In this document: in pieces, positions 49,968 to 57,859 of the stretch
Numbering within the stretch: position 1 is the first letter of the stretch
Layout: every line of letters begins with the position of its first letter
NCBI GenBank assembly: GCA_963817515.1
Contig: CAWFPJ010000014.1
Coordinates: 62,001-126,000 of the forward strand
Direction of reading: 5' to 3'
Origin: DATMNI01 sp963817515
GTDB taxonomy: Bacteria > Acidobacteriota > Terriglobia > Bryobacterales > Bryobacteraceae
Length of the DNA stretch: 64,000 nucleotides
Position numbers and translations under genes: made by a program
Notes under the pieces: generated by a model
What the model was told of the DNA's origin: nothing
The model's database searches: none
What the model saw: only the letters and a program-made list of their open reading frames with translations

Positions 49968-51254
49968 TCAATAGATCATGCCCATCATAATTATCGGTTC
50001 CACGTGGCCCGACCTGATGGGAAACGCGATCGCCAGCGAAAACAGCGACTCCTTGATTCCCACCCCAACCGAATGCCTCTGGATGGGCGTCTGGCCGCTG
50101 TCCCATACCGCACCAGTGTCGTAAAACGCCTGAAATGGGCCGTAACGATACTCGACGGTGTTGTGCACCAACCGGTTACCACCTAATGGGTCCAGGTCAT
50201 ATTTGTTCCAACCGCGCAGATAATTGCTATTCCCGGCCACGAAGCGCTCGTAGAGGGGAGCGCGCCCGCTGATGACCCCGCCGCTCACCTGGTCCAGCAA
50301 CTGATGCTTGCCATGGGTTACCCGGTAGTGTAAATCCCAGGAGTGCGAAGCGTAGATGAAATCGCTGTCCAGAAGTTTGGTGGCGGCGCGCACGGTGTAC
50401 GCCGCATCCACGTCCTGCGGGTAGTCCGAATCGTCCAGCCGGGTATGATAGCGTAGCACGGAGACCAGCGCGTTAGCGCCCTCGATATGCGACGCCGGGT
50501 ATTGGTTCTCCAGGCGTTCAATGCTGGCTCCGATCTCAAGCGTTAGCGGTTTGGCCAGCACGATGGTGGCGGTCGGCTGGAAATTCTGCCGTGTCCGGTA
50601 GGCATCCGACGTAACGTTGGGGTGGGCCGCCAGAGCGTCGAGGGTATTGCTGTTCCACTGCTCGTGATAGCTTTCAAACTGGAAGCGGAGGCTTACCCGG
50701 TCCGTGCCCAGATGCTTATTTTCATAGCGGGCGGAGATGCCGGCGTTGCGCTCCATCAGGGAATCGCCGTCGCTTGCCAGGCCGAAGAGCAGAGTGTTCT
50801 GGTGCGTGGTGAAGCCTACCGCTCCGGCGCCGCTCCATCCCTCTTTCGAACTGTAGACAAACTTGGTGATCATGGCGTCTACGTTGCCGCGCGCCGGCTT
50901 GACCTCGAATTCCACGCGGACGTGGTCGGGCGTGTCGCTGCGCAGGAGATGGTGGTTGACTTCCCTGGCGGAGAACTCTTTCTTAAGGCGTCCGGCGAGA
51001 TCGTCCAGGATACCAGGGTTGAGCTTTTGACCAATCAGCGCCGCCAGTTGTCTGCGGAGCCCGGGACTGATCTTTTCGTTTTGATCGGAAGAGAGATTAG
51101 TTCTCCAGCCCTTGCCGGCAACGATCACCGTATCCACGGTGTACCGCTTGTTCACGTTCAGGTCGGACTCTTGGTTTCCGGCGAAGAGCAGGCCGCCCAC
51201 GAACAGGCAGCCAAGCCAGGCGTATTTCATGGCTGCCGTGAAAGCACGCAGCAT
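49968..51254 (-). CDS. Small Omp85-family outer membrane protein with a single POTRA domain
   Basis: About 428 residues. A signal peptide (KYAWLGCLFVGGLLFAG) is followed by one POTRA-like domain (about 40-120: VDTVIVAGKGW ... VRVEFEVKPARG) and a beta barrel ending in an aromatic residue. NYLRGWNKYDLDPLGGNRL and NTVEYRYGPFQAFYDTGAVWD are the Omp85 RGxxx and late-strand blocks. BamA has five POTRA domains and TamA three; one is closer to short TamA-like or FhaC-like forms. It could insert or secrete an outer-membrane substrate. Start ATG 51254 (51230 is an alternative). Confidence 0.75.
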   Translation of the reverse strand: MLRAFTAAMKYAWLGCLFVGGLLFAGNQESDLNVNKRYTVDTVIVAGKGWRTNLSSDQNEKISPGLRRQLAALIGQKLNPGILDDLAGRLKKEFSAREVNHHLLRSDTPDHVRVEFEVKPARGNVDAMITKFVYSSKEGWSGAGAVGFTTHQNTLLFGLASDGDSLMERNAGISARYENKHLGTDRVSLRFQFESYHEQWNSNTLDALAAHPNVTSDAYRTRQNFQPTATIVLAKPLTLEIGASIERLENQYPASHIEGANALVSVLRYHTRLDDSDYPQDVDAAYTVRAATKLLDSDFIYASHSWDLHYRVTHGKHQLLDQVSGGVISGRAPLYERFVAGNSNYLRGWNKYDLDPLGGNRLVHNTVEYRYGPFQAFYDTGAVWDSGQTPIQRHSVGVGIKESLFSLAIAFPIRSGHVEPIIMMGMIY

Positions 51255-51372
51255 ACCATTTCCAAGTTGTTGATGGGAAAAAGGATAAATTAGAGCTTTA
51301 TGTGACCTGCTTTCACAGGTGTGGAGAGCTAAAGAGGGCAAATTCGCGCCGGCCGGGCAGGCGAGGTCTGGC

Positions 51373-51813
51373 TTACAGGACCTTCGCCAGCTCGGTTGCG
51401 AACGCACTGCGGGGAGACTGCTCACGGTTCCGGCCACCACGTTTCTTGCGATCGGGACGTTGTTCGATTCGCACAGCATTGGGCGTTGCTAGTGTAGCAG
51501 TAGTCGTGGCGGTGCTAGGGGTAGCAGTAGCTTGCTGTGGCCCGCGAGGCACATCCTTACCCTTGGGCGGCTGGGCTGGATTGGCTCGCAACAGGCGGTC
51601 TTCGAGAGGGGCGCGGTCAAACCGGCGAATGATAGACTGCATCTCGTCGGATGTGGGCGCTTCGACAAAAGCGAACCCCTTCGATTCTTGCGTTTCATGG
51701 TTTCGGATCACCTTAACTGCATCGGCCACCAGATCTTCGGCGGCCAGCCATTGCTTGATATCGTCGGCGGTGACCCAGACGGGGAGATTGCCAAGAAATA
51801 CGGTAAAGCTCAT
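51373..51813 (-). CDS. RRM-type RNA-binding protein
   Basis: 146 residues. One RNA recognition motif covers about 1-80: RNP2 is VFLGNLP and RNP1 is KGFAFVEA. The tail is Pro/Thr/Ala-rich, then Arg/Lys/Gly-rich (KKRGGRNRE), like the flexible tails of bacterial RRM proteins in cyanobacteria and acidobacteria. A post-transcriptional or cold-shock role is usual for such proteins, but not shown here. A TATAAG ends 10 bases before ATG 51813. The 118-bp gap to the Omp85 start has only a weak hairpin near 51304-51320. Confidence 0.85.
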   Translation of the reverse strand: MSFTVFLGNLPVWVTADDIKQWLAAEDLVADAVKVIRNHETQESKGFAFVEAPTSDEMQSIIRRFDRAPLEDRLLRANPAQPPKGKDVPRGPQQATATPSTATTTATLATPNAVRIEQRPDRKKRGGRNREQSPRSAFATELAKVL

Positions 51814-51890
51814 TCAGTTGGTTCTTATACTCCGTTGGTTGGATTTGCGGCACTCAAAGGGGAGGATTCCGATCTGCCTTATAGATTGTA

Positions 51891-52607
51891 TCAGAGTGTC
51901 CAACGCGATTGCAAACGGTTGATTTGGGATTGCTTTGGGGAGAGGCGCCTTGCCAACAGGCATAGAAATGCAGCCCCAATCATCAGGAGTATCCCCGAAT
52001 GGGGTTCTGGCGCCACCAATTCCTGAAGCGTGACCGAACCATGAAGTGCTCCGACACTCAAGAGTGCCCCGGAAATCTGTCCTCCAGAGCTATCACCGCC
52101 GGCAAGGCTAACAAACAAATCCTGTTGCAGCGTGTTGGGAGGCAGCCCCAAAGTAATCGCCGGACCCGCGTTCCGCAAAATCAACGCCGCTTGCGAACCG
52201 CCGAAAATCAGTTGGGACATAGTGGCGGAGAGGTGCACGGACGCCTCTAGCGTGGATACCGGGCCGGAATAATTAGAGCCCGAATATGCGCCAGGGCCGA
52301 AAGCCAGGCCTGTGCCGAACGTCTCGGAGATGGACCCGTCGGCAGTCTGCAGGCTGGCATCGAAAAGCGCCCCTGCATTGGCGGCGGCTGACACAAAAAT
52401 AAAGCTGACATCCGTGGGATAGACCGGCAAACCATTGCGCGCGGCGTTCATGCCATAGTTCCAGCTTGGAATTCCGAATGCGAGCGTGTCGCCGGAACCC
52501 AGCGAGGCTGTGGTAGCACCGGACACATCGATTGAGCCAGCACTAAGCGGTAAGGCTGCCCACAACATCATCCATACAAACTGGCTTGCGAACTGGCGGA
52601 ATGTCAT
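51891..52607 (-). CDS. PEP-CTERM-type exported protein
   Basis: 238 residues. A signal peptide (MTFRQFASQFVWMMLW... ending LSAG) is followed by a beta-rich Ser/Gly body. The C-terminus has APEPHSGILLMIGAAFLCLLARRL: the Pro-Glu-Pro sorting motif, one hydrophobic helix and terminal Arg residues. Such proteins are cut by exosortase and released or attached at the cell surface. No exosortase is in the window. ATG 52607 is set by the signal peptide; the longer frame upstream overlaps the divergent ligase gene. Confidence 0.8.
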   Translation of the reverse strand: MTFRQFASQFVWMMLWAALPLSAGSIDVSGATTASLGSGDTLAFGIPSWNYGMNAARNGLPVYPTDVSFIFVSAAANAGALFDASLQTADGSISETFGTGLAFGPGAYSGSNYSGPVSTLEASVHLSATMSQLIFGGSQAALILRNAGPAITLGLPPNTLQQDLFVSLAGGDSSGGQISGALLSVGALHGSVTLQELVAPEPHSGILLMIGAAFLCLLARRLSPKQSQINRLQSRWTL

Positions 52608-52615
52608 CCTCGCCG

Positions 52616-52621
52616 AGTGTA
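52616..52621 (-). promoter_or_regulatory. Candidate -10 box (TACACT) of the PEP-CTERM gene
   Basis: Minus-strand TACACT ends 8 bases before ATG 52607, and this is the closest box found to that start. A GAGG stands directly against the ATG, too near for a normal Shine-Dalgarno. Confidence 0.35.
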
Positions 52622-52742
52622 CGCGGTAAAAACCGGGCGCAACAGCTATCAGGTACTGGTACAACAATGGTCGATTGACAATCGTGCCAACCGGCCCACC
52701 GCTATAAAGGCCCGGCTTACAGTACAATCGTCCCCAAAGCCC

Positions 52743-54305
52743 ATGATTTCGCCGCTTACACCACTTGATTTCCTGGCTCGCAGTGCTTTGACTTACGGCG
52801 ATCTCACAGCCGTGGTGGATGGGGACCTGCGCTTCACCTACGCCGAATTCGAGCGGCGGGTTCATCGCCTGGCCGGAGCGCTGCACCAGTTGGGAGTGCT
52901 CCCCGGCGAGCGCGTCGCGGTGCTGGCGCCCAACAGCGCCTTAACTTTGGAAGCCCACTTTGGGCCCATGCTGATCGGCGCCATCCTGGTCATGCTCAAC
53001 ACGCGTCTGGCGTCCGGCGAGCTTTCCTGGATTCTCAACCACTGCGGCGCCAAGGTGCTGTTGGTAGACCCGCCATTGCGCCCACTCGTGGAATCCGCGG
53101 CCGTACCCCATATCATCTCCGACTATGAGGGCTTCCTTAGGAATGGCGCCAGGAATGGCGCCGGTTTCCGGCCGGCTCCGGCTCCCATCGATGAAAATGC
53201 CTGCGTCAGCATCAACTACACCAGCGGCACCACCGGCTTCCCCAAAGGGGTGATGTATACGCATCGCGGCGCCTGGATCAACGCCATCGGCGAAATCACC
53301 GAGCATGGCCTCACTCAGCGCAGCGTCTACCTCTGGACTCTCCCCATGTTTCACTGCAACGGCTGGTGCTTCCCGTGGGCCGTCACCGCCACCGGCGGGC
53401 GCCACGTGTGTCTGCGCCAGCCCGACCCGGTCGCAGCGCTCGGTCTCATCCGGGCCGAAGGCGTAACCCACCTGTGCGGCGCCCCCGTGGTGGTGAGCGC
53501 CCTGGCGCAGCACTGCGTCGCCGAAGGTGTCCACTTCGCTCATGGACTGCGCATTGTCACCGCGGGCGCGCCTCCGCCACCGGCTGTGATCCGCGCCGCG
53601 GAAGAGACCGGTGCCGAAATCACGCACGTGTACGGCCTTACCGAAACGTATGGTCCGCACACGATCTGCGCCTCGAAACCGGCCTGGGACGATCTGCCGG
53701 CCGCCGAACGGGCGCAGATAAAGGCGCGCCAGGGAGTGGCCTACCTGGTGGCCGGCATGGACCTGAGGGTGGTGGATCACCAGATGCGCGACGTTCAGGC
53801 GGACGGCGAAACCATGGGCGAAGCCGTCATGCGCGGCAACAACGTGATGCTGGGCTACTGGGACAATCCCGAAGCCACCGCGGAGGCCTTCGCCGGCGGT
53901 TGGTTCCATTCAGGCGATCTGGCCGTAGTGCATCCGGATGGCTATATCGAATTGCGTGACCGCAAGAAGGACATCGTAATCTCGGGCGGCGAAAATATCT
54001 CATCCATCGAGGTCGAGAAGGTGTTGGCCGATCACCCCGCGGTGGCTGAGGCGGCGATTGTGGCGGTGCCCGATGCAAAATGGGGAGAGGTTCCCAAGGC
54101 CTACGTGGGGCTTAAGCCGGACTGCGTGGCCACTGCCGAGGAGTTGATCGCCTGGTGCCGCCTGCGCCTGGCGCACTTCAAGTGTCCGAAACACGTGGAA
54201 TTCGGTCCGCTTCCGCGAACCGCCACGGGGAAGATCCGCAAGAACGAACTGCGCGCCCGGTTCCATTTGAAGGAGCGCGTGGTGAAAGAGGGAACGGGAA
54301 TATGA
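52743..54305 (+). CDS. Acyl-CoA synthetase (AMP-forming, medium/long-chain type)
   Basis: 520-residue ANL-superfamily ligase that activates a carboxylic acid through acyl-AMP. Motifs: NYTSGTTGFPKGVMYTH (P-loop), VYGLTETYGP, GWFHSGDLAVVHPDGYIELRDRKKDIV (hinge; in parts) and the catalytic Lys in PRTATGKIRKNEL. FHCNGWCFPW is common in medium-chain fatty acid and 3-methylmercaptopropionate ligases. It overlaps the enoyl-CoA hydratase start as ATGA, so acid activation and hydration are linked. ATG 52743 starts just before the first domain; TACAAT at 52723-52728 is a possible -10 box. Confidence 0.9.
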   Translation: MISPLTPLDFLARSALTYGDLTAVVDGDLRFTYAEFERRVHRLAGALHQLGVLPGERVAVLAPNSALTLEAHFGPMLIGAILVMLNTRLASGELSWILNHCGAKVLLVDPPLRPLVESAAVPHIISDYEGFLRNGARNGAGFRPAPAPIDENACVSINYTSGTTGFPKGVMYTHRGAWINAIGEITEHGLTQRSVYLWTLPMFHCNGWCFPWAVTATGGRHVCLRQPDPVAALGLIRAEGVTHLCGAPVVVSALAQHCVAEGVHFAHGLRIVTAGAPPPPAVIRAAEETGAEITHVYGLTETYGPHTICASKPAWDDLPAAERAQIKARQGVAYLVAGMDLRVVDHQMRDVQADGETMGEAVMRGNNVMLGYWDNPEATAEAFAGGWFHSGDLAVVHPDGYIELRDRKKDIVISGGENISSIEVEKVLADHPAVAEAAIVAVPDAKWGEVPKAYVGLKPDCVATAEELIAWCRLRLAHFKCPKHVEFGPLPRTATGKIRKNELRARFHLKERVVKEGTGI

Positions 54306-55078
54306 ACTTCGAAAATCTTCTGGTTGACCATGAGGGGCCGGTGACCGTAGTCACGTTGAACCGCCCGCAGCGCCGCAATGCGCTTTCCCTCGGCCTGATG
54401 CTGGAACTGATCGGCTGTTTAGAGGAAATCGGCCGCAGCCAGAGCACACGCGCCGTTATTCTGGCGGCTGCCGGCAAGGTCTTCTGTTCCGGTCATGACT
54501 TGGCGGAAATGACGGGCCGCGACATCAACGAATACCGCCGCATCTTCGACGTCTGCTGCGACCTGATGCTGAAGCTCCAGGCCATTCCCCAGCCGGTGAT
54601 CGCGGAAGTGCAGGGCATTGCCACCGCCGCCGGGTGCCAGCTGGTGGCCGCCTGCGACCTGGCTGTGGCCGCCGAGGAGGCTGCGTTCGCAACGCCAGGT
54701 GTCAAGATCGGCCTGTTCTGCACCACCCCGATGGTGGCGCTGACCCGCGCCATTGGCCGCAAACGCGCACTGCAGATGCTGCTCTCGGGCGAGATGGTGG
54801 CAGCCGCCACCGCCGCCGATTGGGGCCTGATCAACCAGGTGACCCCGGCCGCCGAACTCCGCGCCGCCACCCGCCAACTGGCCGCCAAAGTTGCCGAAGC
54901 CAGTGCCCTGGTAGTCGGAATCGGCAAGCAGGCCTTTTATACCCAGATCGATCTGGACCAGCAGAAGGCCTACGCGTACGCCAAGGAAGTGATGTCGTTG
55001 AATGCCATGGCTGCGGACGCGCAGGAAGGCATCTCGGCGTTTCTCGGAAAGCGCGCGCCATGCTGGAGCGGAAAGTAG
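54302..55078 (+). CDS. Enoyl-CoA hydratase/isomerase family protein (ECHDC3-like)
   Basis: 258-residue crotonase-fold protein. The oxyanion-hole residues are in FCSGHDLAEM and the GIATAAGCQLVAACDLAVAA segment; LNRPQRRNALS opens the fold. The usual catalytic Glu pair is not obvious: the segment after VAACDLAVAAEEAAFATPGVKIGLFCTT (in parts) has PGVKIGLF where hydratases have PExxLG. The GHDL sequence is characteristic of the ECHDC3 branch, whose reaction is poorly defined. Coupled to the ligase gene upstream. Confidence 0.85.
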   Translation: MNFENLLVDHEGPVTVVTLNRPQRRNALSLGLMLELIGCLEEIGRSQSTRAVILAAAGKVFCSGHDLAEMTGRDINEYRRIFDVCCDLMLKLQAIPQPVIAEVQGIATAAGCQLVAACDLAVAAEEAAFATPGVKIGLFCTTPMVALTRAIGRKRALQMLLSGEMVAAATAADWGLINQVTPAAELRAATRQLAAKVAEASALVVGIGKQAFYTQIDLDQQKAYAYAKEVMSLNAMAADAQEGISAFLGKRAPCWSGK

Positions 55079-55189
55079 AGCCGCAATATCTATGGCGATT
55101 GCCAATTGGAAACCTGGCCGCCGTCGGAGAGGGTGAACTTTGGTTGTGTGGCTGATGTTGCCGGGGTAGGAACCACGGCGTTGACCTGC

Positions 55190-56011
55190 TCACTCGAATC
55201 TTATCGCCGCAACATCTGCCGCCGGCTCCGGATATCTCAGCTTCATATCCTCCAGCTCTTCCCGCATGATCTGCGACACCGCCAGGTTCCGGAACCATTT
55301 CTTGTTGGCAGGAATTACGTACCACGGCGCCGCCTTCGTGCTGCATTTACGCAGCATGTCCTCAAAGGCGCTGATGTATTGGTCCCAATACTCCCGTTCT
55401 TTGATATCCGCTTGAGAGAACTTCCAACGCTTGGCTTTGTCTTCCAACCGTTCGCGGAATCGCCGGGCCTGTTCCTTCTTGTCGATATACAAAAGGAATT
55501 TGACGACGCGCACTTTGTTCTGGCAGAGCATGCGCTCGAAATCGTTGATCTGCAGATACCGCCTCTGCCACACCGGCTTCGGCACAAGGCTGTGCACCCG
55601 CGCCACCAGCACGTCCTCATAATGCGACCGGTTGAAAATTCCCAGCTGCCCCCGTTCCGGTACCGCCTGGTGAACGCGCCACAGATAGTCGTGCCGCTTC
55701 TCGGCGCCCTCCGGCACTTTGAAGGCGGTAACCTTGACCCCTTGCGGGTTAAGCCCGCTCATCACGTGCCGGATGGTGCCGTCCTTGCCCCCTGCGTCGA
55801 TGCCCTGCAGCACCACCAGCAGCGAACGTTGGGCTTCGGCATACAGCATGTATTGAAGCACCGAAAGCCGATCCAGATTCTTCGCCAGTTGCCCGGCGGC
55901 TTCGTCCTTCTTCACGCCGTGGGTGTCCCCAGGATCGATATCGGCCAGCTTGATCCTGGATCCGGGGCGAACTATCAGTTCCCCTGCCAGATGTTTCATC
56001 CGGCTCATCAT
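55190..56011 (-). CDS. ppk2: Polyphosphate kinase 2 family (nucleotide phosphotransferase)
   Basis: 273 residues. Uses polyphosphate to phosphorylate nucleotides. Walker A is LQGIDAGGKDG (about 70-78), followed by the lid region GLNPQGVKVTAFKVP, HDYLWRVHQAVPERGQLGIFNRSHYEDVLVARVH (in parts) with Walker B-like residues. The sequence resembles class III enzymes that take AMP to ATP, but the class cannot be settled by eye. It is convergent with the enoyl-CoA hydratase gene (111-bp gap, nothing recognisable in it) and divergent from maf, only 11 bases away. Confidence 0.88.
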   Translation of the reverse strand: MMSRMKHLAGELIVRPGSRIKLADIDPGDTHGVKKDEAAGQLAKNLDRLSVLQYMLYAEAQRSLLVVLQGIDAGGKDGTIRHVMSGLNPQGVKVTAFKVPEGAEKRHDYLWRVHQAVPERGQLGIFNRSHYEDVLVARVHSLVPKPVWQRRYLQINDFERMLCQNKVRVVKFLLYIDKKEQARRFRERLEDKAKRWKFSQADIKEREYWDQYISAFEDMLRKCSTKAAPWYVIPANKKWFRNLAVSQIMREELEDMKLRYPEPAADVAAIRFE

Positions 56012-56016
56012 ACACT
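56011..56016 (+). promoter_or_regulatory. Candidate -10 box (TACACT) of maf
   Basis: TACACT ends 6 bases before ATG 56023, with only GAAAAA between, so no Shine-Dalgarno. The box overlaps the start codon of the divergent ppk2 gene. Confidence 0.4.
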
Positions 56017-56022
56017 GAAAAA

Positions 56023-56568
56023 ATGCTGATCCTTGCCTCGCAGTCGCCGCGCCGCAGCGAAATTCTCCGCCAGGCCGGAATTCCTTTCACCATCCGTGCC
56101 GCCCCGGTCGATGAAACCCCCCGCGCGGGCGAATCGCCTGTCGATTACGTCCGGCGTCTGGCAGCCCTCAAGGCGCAGGCCATACCCCAATCTCCCGGCG
56201 AGATCGTCTTAGCCGCCGACACCACCGTGGTCGTAGGGAATCAAATGCTGGGTAAGCCCGCAGACGCCGCCGACGCATCCCGCATGCTGGCCCTGCTCTC
56301 CGGCCGCCGTCACGAAGTGATCACCGGCATCTGTCTGCGCCGCGGCCCGGAAGACTCATTCTGCGATCACGCCGTAACCGCCGTCTGGTTCGCCGCCATG
56401 ACGTCCCGCGAAATAGAGGCCTACGTGGCCAGTGGCGAGCCCATGGACAAAGCCGGCGCCTATGCCATTCAGGGCTTAGCCTCAAAGTTCATCCCCAGAA
56501 TCGAAGGCTGCTACTTCAACGTGGTAGGGCTTCCGGTCGGGCTAGTCTACCGGCGCCTGCAGTCGTAG
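56023..56568 (+). CDS. maf: Maf-like nucleotide pyrophosphatase
   Basis: 181 residues. Hydrolyses non-canonical nucleoside triphosphates (dTTP/UTP type) and is linked to septum control. Blocks: LILASQSPRRSEILRQAG, VLAADTTVVVGN (Asp66 catalytic region), LGKPADAADASRML, SGRRHEVITG and GEPMDKAGAYAIQGLASKFI (in parts). Length is normal. It ends 2 bases from the convergent secreted-protein gene. Confidence 0.92.
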   Translation: MLILASQSPRRSEILRQAGIPFTIRAAPVDETPRAGESPVDYVRRLAALKAQAIPQSPGEIVLAADTTVVVGNQMLGKPADAADASRMLALLSGRRHEVITGICLRRGPEDSFCDHAVTAVWFAAMTSREIEAYVASGEPMDKAGAYAIQGLASKFIPRIEGCYFNVVGLPVGLVYRRLQS

Positions 56569-56570
56569 TC

Positions 56571-57137
56571 TTATCGTCCAATCGCCACGGCCACACTGCG
56601 CGTTCCCACGTCCAGCCTCTCCATCCGGTGCCCCAGTTCGAACGGCCGTGACACCACCGCGGAAGGATATAAGGGAAGCAGCACGTTTTGGATCAGAAAC
56701 TCCAGGGTCCCGCCGTCAATCGTGATCCCGGATATCTCCACGCGCAGCACGTCCACCGTCGCCTGTCCGGCGCTTGACCGGATGCGCGCAGTCACGCTCA
56801 CCTGGCGCTCGCCGTCCAGCAGCTTGGACATCAGCCAACCCGGTGAACCGCCCTGCGCGCGCCGCACTTTCCCGAAATCCACCAGCGCGGTACCGGTCAC
56901 TGTTTCCGCCGCCGCCAGTTGAAGCCTCGGGTTTCGTACGCCCGCCGGAGCCTCCTTCTCGGCAAAGGCATTCAACTCCGCCGGTGTGAATATCACGCGC
57001 GTGCCCGGTTTCAACTGGTCGCTTTCAATCGAGTCCATCTTCCTCACGGCCGAAACATAATCGCTATCGGCCGCATCGCAGTAAGCTGTGCCAAGCACCG
57101 CGGAACACACAAGTGGAATAGCCCACGCCAGCCGCAT
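56571..57137 (-). CDS. Secreted hypothetical protein
   Basis: 188 residues. A signal peptide (MRLAWAIPLVCSAVLGTAYC) precedes a beta-rich mature part with VIFTPAELNAFAEKEAP and VEISGITIDGGTLEFLIQNVLLPLYPSAV (in parts), which suggests a lipid-binding or outer-membrane-associated fold, but I do not recognise a family. ATG 57137 is chosen for the signal peptide; the frame upstream runs through the REP-like hairpin. Confidence 0.6.
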   Translation of the reverse strand: MRLAWAIPLVCSAVLGTAYCDAADSDYVSAVRKMDSIESDQLKPGTRVIFTPAELNAFAEKEAPAGVRNPRLQLAAAETVTGTALVDFGKVRRAQGGSPGWLMSKLLDGERQVSVTARIRSSAGQATVDVLRVEISGITIDGGTLEFLIQNVLLPLYPSAVVSRPFELGHRMERLDVGTRSVAVAIGR

Positions 57138-57144
57138 CTTCACA

Positions 57145-57150
57145 ATTCTA
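57145..57150 (-). promoter_or_regulatory. Candidate -10 box (TAGAAT) of the secreted hypothetical
   Basis: Minus-strand TAGAAT ends 7 bases before ATG 57137, in the same start-proximal position as other first genes here; the overlapping sequence is TATATAGAAT. Confidence 0.3.
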
Positions 57151-57180
57151 TATACGTTCGGCAGCCCACGGCAGTTGCCG

Positions 57181-57212
57181 GTAACGCCGGCGGTCGTGCC
57201 GCCGGTGCCTTT
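57181..57212. repeat. REP-like hairpin, copy 2
   Basis: Begins GTAACGCCGGCGGTC and folds as CCGGCGG / CCGCCGG with a 5-base loop, followed by TGCCTT. It differs from copy 1 (4424-4455) by one missing base and one change near the loop. It lies between two divergent genes, so a terminator role is unlikely here. Confidence 0.6.
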
Positions 57213-57273
57213 CTCCGTCCCAACGCCTTTCCCCCAGTCAAGCCGCGCGCCCTTTTTCACAACACGCCTTCGG

Positions 57274-57279
57274 TATAAT
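57274..57279 (+). promoter_or_regulatory. Candidate -10 box (TATAAT) of the DinB-like gene
   Basis: A perfect TATAAT ends 8 bases before the GTG start at 57288. No Shine-Dalgarno is present. Confidence 0.45.
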
Positions 57280-57287
57280 TCCAGCTA

Positions 57288-57839
57288 GTGCTTCAGGAAC
57301 TCGAGGAACATCGACAGGTATTCGAAGAGGTTGCCGGCCATGCCAATCAGTTGACCGCGGGACTGAGCGAGGCGCAATTCAACTGGCGTCCCGCCCCCGC
57401 GCAATGGAGTGTCGAGGAGTGTCTGGCGCATCTCACCATGACCGGGCAGTCGCAGGTCCAGGCGATCGAGACCGCCATCGATGAGGCCAGGGCCCGTGGT
57501 CTGACCGCCGCCGGACCCTTCGAATATCCGGCCATTGAACGATATATCCTGAGGGAAACGGCTCCCCCGGTGCGGCACGAATTGCCCGCCCCGCGCCGTT
57601 TCCAACCCCTGCATGGCCAGCCCATTACAGGGGTGCTGCCCACATTCCTGCACGTGCAGAGCCAGTTCATTCAACAACTGGAGCGCGCCGATGGCCTGGA
57701 CCTCAGGCGCGTCAAAGTGGTTACCTCGATCTCGCGGTTTCTAAAAATCAGTCTCGGTATGACGTTCGCCCAGGCCGCCGCGCATGAGCGGCGCCACATC
57801 GAGCAGGCCCGCCGCGTCTGGGAGCGGCTACCGCGATAA
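57288..57839 (+). CDS. DinB-like metal-dependent hydrolase/thiol-transferase fold protein
   Basis: 183 residues forming a four-helix bundle. Candidate metal-ligand histidines are His48 in ECLAHLTMTG and two in AAHERRHIEQA near the C-terminus, the DinB_2/YfiT spacing. Members include bacillithiol- and mycothiol-dependent transferases and many uncharacterised stress proteins; the co-substrate is unknown. Start is GTG 57288. Confidence 0.8.
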   Translation: MLQELEEHRQVFEEVAGHANQLTAGLSEAQFNWRPAPAQWSVEECLAHLTMTGQSQVQAIETAIDEARARGLTAAGPFEYPAIERYILRETAPPVRHELPAPRRFQPLHGQPITGVLPTFLHVQSQFIQQLERADGLDLRRVKVVTSISRFLKISLGMTFAQAAAHERRHIEQARRVWERLPR

Positions 57840-57859
57840 TGCCGATTGATACCTGACGC

